Of a DNA stretch of 64,000 bases, positions 61,107-64,000 are shown piece after piece. The DNA lies in contig JAEZRE010000002.1 of NCBI GenBank assembly GCA_023412915.1, positions 62,001 through 126,000 on the forward strand, in the 5' to 3' direction. A program made the translations under genes and the position numbers. The stretch comes from Bacillota bacterium. GTDB lineage: Bacteria; Bacillota; Clostridia; Acetivibrionales; DTU013. The notes under the pieces are model-generated. The model was not told the origin of the DNA. It saw only the letters and a program-made list of their open reading frames with translations, and searched no databases. The stretch's first letter is position 1; each line of letters begins with the position of its first letter.

Positions 61107-63620
61107 CTATTTATTGCCTGTATTATCTGTATTATCTGTATTGCCTTTTTCGGTTATCCACTGTCTTTTTATCCATTCTTCAGTCTCTTCCCTTGCTGAG
61201 AAGCTTCCTCCGGGGTTGTAACGCTTCAGGCTGAGCGAATTCGTAACGACGGACACCGAGCTGAATGCCATGGCCGCTCCCGCTATCATGGGATTCAACA
61301 AGCCGAGCGCCGCAAACGGTATACCGATGGTATTGTAAAAGAATGCCCAGAAGAGATTCTGTTTTATCTTGTTCATGGTTTTTCTCGAAAGCCGGATGGA
61401 TGCGGGTATCGTCCTGAGATCACCGCGCATCAGCGTTATGTCGGCAGCTTCTATGGCTACGTCGGTACCTGTGCCGATCGCCATGCCTATATCCGCCGTT
61501 GCGAGGGCAGGCGCGTCATTTATGCCATCTCCGACCATTGCGACCACCTTGCCGGCCTTCTTTAGCTTTTCAACCTCCTGGGCTTTGTTTTCGGGGAGGA
61601 CTTCAGCCAGTACGTTGGAGATCCCCACCTGTTTTGCTATGGCATTTGCCGTCCGCTTGTTATCACCTGTTATCATGTAAACGTCGATGCCCATCTTCTG
61701 AAGATCCGCAATCGCTTCCTGTGAGTTTTCCTTCAATGTATCGGCAACGGCTATAACAGCTTCAAGCTTGCCGTCTACAGCCATCAGCATGGCAGTTTTG
61801 CCTTCGTCCTCAAGCTCTGTGAGTGTTTTCTCCATCGAACCCATGCCGATGTTCTGCTCGAGCATCAGCTTTCGAGTGCCTATATAAACGTTGCTGTCTC
61901 CGATTCCCGCGAGTACGCCGCGTCCCGGGATCGCCTCAAAGCGGTCCGGATCGGGTATCGGTCCCGCATCCTTTTTACCGTCCTCATAGATCGCTACGCC
62001 CAGTGGATGCTCGGATTTCTTTTCTGCTATTGCAGCATATTTCAAAACAGTCTTCCTGTCAAGCGCGCCCAGCGTGACTATATCTGTCACTTCGGGCTGT
62101 CCCTTCGTGATGGTGCCGGTCTTGTCCAGTACGACCGCGTTGAGCTTGTAGGCGGTTTCAAGATGCTCCCCGCCCTTTATCAGTATACCGTTCTCCGCGC
62201 CTTTTCCCGTGCCGACCATGATGGCAGTCGGCGTCGCAAGTCCCAAAGCGCACGGACAGGCTATTACGAGGACTGAAACGGCACTGACTATAGCCTTCGT
62301 GAAGTCACCCGTAGAAAGGTACCAGATAAGGAATGCTGCCAAAGCGATCCCGACGACTACCGGAACGAATATCCCGGAAACTTTGTCCGCGATCTTCTGA
62401 ATGGGGGCCTTGGAGCCCTGTGCGTCCTCCACCATCTTTACGATCTGTGAAAGAGCCGTGTCCTTGCCTACCTTGGTCGCTTCAAACTTGAAGGCGCCGA
62501 ATTTGTTAATGGTAGCTCCTATTACAAAATCGCCCGGCTTCTTTTCGACCGGCAGGCTTTCGCCGGTAAGCATCGCCTCGTCGATAGCGGAGCTGCCCTC
62601 GAGTATTTTCCCGTCGACCGGTATTTTTTCTCCCGGCCTGACTACAACGATATCTCCGACCTCCACTTCTTCTATCGGTATGTCGGTTTCTTCGTCGTTT
62701 CTTATTACCCTCGCCGTTTTTGCCTGCAGTCCCATAAGCTTCTTTATAGCTTCGGAGGTTTTGCCCTTGGCCACGGCTTCAAGGTATTTGCCAAGGAGTA
62801 TCAGTGTAATTATCACTGCGGCGGCCTCGAAGTAAAGGTCCTTCATTCCACCCATCTTCGGCGGTTCGAAGAATACGTTATATAAGCTGTAGAGATATGC
62901 CGCCGAGGTGCCCATCGACACAAGCACATCCATGTTGGCGCTTCCTGACCTCAGCGCCAGATATGCATGCTTGTAAAAACGGTAACCTATGCCGAACTGT
63001 ATCGGTGTGGCAATGATCAGCTGGAAATACGGATTGTGCAGAAACGGTACATCTATCCCCAATACGGAAAGTATCATTGCAAGCAGCAGAGGCGAGCTCA
63101 GCACAATCGAAACCACAAGCGTCGTCTTGAGCGTCCTGATCTCCTTTTCCCTCTGTTCCTTTTCACGGTCCGTCGAGACCTCTTCCGCCTTCTCTGCCCC
63201 GTATCCGATATCCTTTACAGCCTTGACCATATCCGAGAGCTTCAGCTTCGACGGATCATACTCCACCGTTGCCTTTTCGGTAGTCAGATTTACGTTTACC
63301 GTTCTTACGCCTTCAAGCTTTGAAAGCTTTTTTTCGACCCTTGCCGAGCAGGAGGCGCAGGTCATGCCTGTTATATTGAGGACAGCCTTGTTTGCATTTG
63401 CTTCATCCTTTTTTATTACTCCGTAACCTAATTTATTGATGACCTCTTCAAACTTTTGAATGCCTACCTGCTTGTCGTCAAACTCGACGGTCGCCTTCTC
63501 CATGGCGAAATTGACGTTTGCAGAACTTACGCCATCGAGCCTGCCCAGACCCTTCTCGATTCTGGCGGCGCATGCCGCACAGGACATTCCAGATATGTTA
63601 AGCGATTCCTTCCGGATCAT
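61107..63620 (-). CDS. copA: Cu+-exporting P1B-type ATPase
   Basis: An 837-residue copper pump. Two N-terminal HMA domains (GMSCAAC at 11-17 and GMTCASC at about 87-93) precede eight membrane segments. The ion path has ACPCALG; phosphorylation site DKTGT, actuator TGES, HP of SEHPLG and MVGDGINDAPAL are present. I chose ATG 63620 because AGGAAG lies upstream; the longer frame to 63698 has no box. The C-terminus carries a small tandem repeat (NTD NTD NTG N, 9-bp units). No CsoR or CopY gene is in the window. Confidence 0.95.
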   Translation of the reverse strand: MIRKESLNISGMSCAACAARIEKGLGRLDGVSSANVNFAMEKATVEFDDKQVGIQKFEEVINKLGYGVIKKDEANANKAVLNITGMTCASCSARVEKKLSKLEGVRTVNVNLTTEKATVEYDPSKLKLSDMVKAVKDIGYGAEKAEEVSTDREKEQREKEIRTLKTTLVVSIVLSSPLLLAMILSVLGIDVPFLHNPYFQLIIATPIQFGIGYRFYKHAYLALRSGSANMDVLVSMGTSAAYLYSLYNVFFEPPKMGGMKDLYFEAAAVIITLILLGKYLEAVAKGKTSEAIKKLMGLQAKTARVIRNDEETDIPIEEVEVGDIVVVRPGEKIPVDGKILEGSSAIDEAMLTGESLPVEKKPGDFVIGATINKFGAFKFEATKVGKDTALSQIVKMVEDAQGSKAPIQKIADKVSGIFVPVVVGIALAAFLIWYLSTGDFTKAIVSAVSVLVIACPCALGLATPTAIMVGTGKGAENGILIKGGEHLETAYKLNAVVLDKTGTITKGQPEVTDIVTLGALDRKTVLKYAAIAEKKSEHPLGVAIYEDGKKDAGPIPDPDRFEAIPGRGVLAGIGDSNVYIGTRKLMLEQNIGMGSMEKTLTELEDEGKTAMLMAVDGKLEAVIAVADTLKENSQEAIADLQKMGIDVYMITGDNKRTANAIAKQVGISNVLAEVLPENKAQEVEKLKKAGKVVAMVGDGINDAPALATADIGMAIGTGTDVAIEAADITLMRGDLRTIPASIRLSRKTMNKIKQNLFWAFFYNTIGIPFAALGLLNPMIAGAAMAFSSVSVVTNSLSLKRYNPGGSFSAREETEEWIKRQWITEKGNTDNTDNTGNK

Positions 63621-63774
63621 TACGTCACTTCCTATTAATAGTTTAGTTAAGCGAATTATTATTATTCCGCCGGCTGACCTCTCTTTAGCTCTGCGCATAT
63701 GTTCCCTGTATGAAGTCAGCCGGCACTATTTCAACTAATGTCCCGTAAACCGGCACACATGGCTTTCCTTCTGC

Positions 63775-64000
63775 TTACCCGCAGCAGCCCCCGCCGCCGG
63801 TGCTTCCGGCCGCAGGTTTGTAATTCTCGATCGCCTTCTTTACGGAAGCCGTATCGAAGTCATTTATATTATCTACCACTTTTACATAGCCATGTAACAT
63901 ATTCATGCTGCACTGGAACGTAAAATCCTGGTCAGCCGGCAGCGCGGGCGTTTCAGTCTGCTTTGTCAGATCCATCCCTCCGTTGAACTCGGGGAAGAAT
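63775..64000 (-). CDS. Cupredoxin-like / copper-binding domain protein (5' part outside window)
   Basis: The frame is open to base 64000, so the start is not seen; the visible 74 residues are a C-terminus. FTFQCSMNMLHGYVKVVD resembles the metal site of cupredoxin-like domains (Cys, Met and His ligands), and the protein ends in GGGGCCG, another likely metal site. I recall this tail on clostridial SafE/TauE-type membrane proteins with HMA domains. Upstream of copA on the same strand, it is probably part of the copper operon. An internal ATG at 63975 is not a convincing start. Confidence 0.65.
   Translation of the reverse strand, partial: FFPEFNGGMDLTKQTETPALPADQDFTFQCSMNMLHGYVKVVDNINDFDTASVKKAIENYKPAAGSTGGGGCCG

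Overview
The window looks like chromosomal DNA of an anaerobic, low-to-mid GC Firmicute, most likely class Clostridia. The support is a ferredoxin/[FeFe]-hydrogenase-like protein, two T-box leaders, an EFR1-type flavodoxin-ferredoxin, an Amt-PII fusion, lipoteichoic-acid-synthase-like sulfatases, strong AGGAGG-type ribosome binding sites and TTGACA/TATAAT-type promoters. I found no rRNA, tRNA, phage, transposase, plasmid or CRISPR genes. Assignments rest on motif reading only; no database search was possible.

Layout. 1-4123 (minus): a four-gene set of pentapeptide-repeat/K+-channel fusion, CheY-like protein, MCP without an external sensor domain, and hydrogenase-like iron-sulfur protein (cut by the window edge). 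4395-11039: an SDR, an antibiotic-resistance-type ABC-F ATPase behind a clear attenuator, an AlkZ-related protein, a WYL regulator/DUF3795/VOC set, a MocR-type relic and an Lrp regulator. 11083-18188: LTA synthase-like enzyme, MATE exporter, two small membrane-protein genes, XRE-S24 regulator and a UroD-family protein. 18319-22574: tryptophan-specified T-box, trpXYZ-type ABC transporter and an amidohydrolase. 22590-24070: an AT-rich insert with ASCH and Cys-rich genes. 24129-31003: intracellular GH10 xylanase, TerC, MBL hydrolase, membrane MutS homologue and a second LTA synthase. 31155-36247: amt operon with an attenuated leader, then a methionine T-box and an unusual MetRS. 36248-43021: small enzymes, oxidoreductases and a PAS kinase. 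43108-46790: four-carbon sugar-acid catabolism. 46864-53643: acetyltransferases, methyltransferase, SLH-transglutaminase, EFR1, YjbQ, and a sirtuin beside a sirtuin relic. 53754-59685: one long minus-strand set of CMD, SDR, cystine-type ABC transporter and two-component system. 60080-64000: membrane protein and copper export (copZ, copA, partial copper-domain gene).

How the genes work together. The first operon has the parts of a redox or H2 sensing pathway: iron-sulfur input, MCP, receiver, and a K+ channel as possible output. Tryptophan uptake and the MetRS are each controlled by uncharged tRNA. Ammonium uptake has PII regulation built into the transporter and a terminator-bearing leader. 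The C4-acid kinase and PdxA2 together would convert D-threonate or D-erythronate to DHAP.

A feature running through the window is short, degenerate tandem arrays (9-18 bp units, different sequence each time) at gene ends or expanding inside genes: at 8004, 21529, 25386, 28969, 45060, 59796, 60722 and 61107. Several enzymes also carry low-complexity inserts (LTA synthase, MetRS, C4-acid kinase). I know of no standard name for this and regard it, with the hydrogenase-like/MCP/CheY/channel operon, as the best lead for follow-up.
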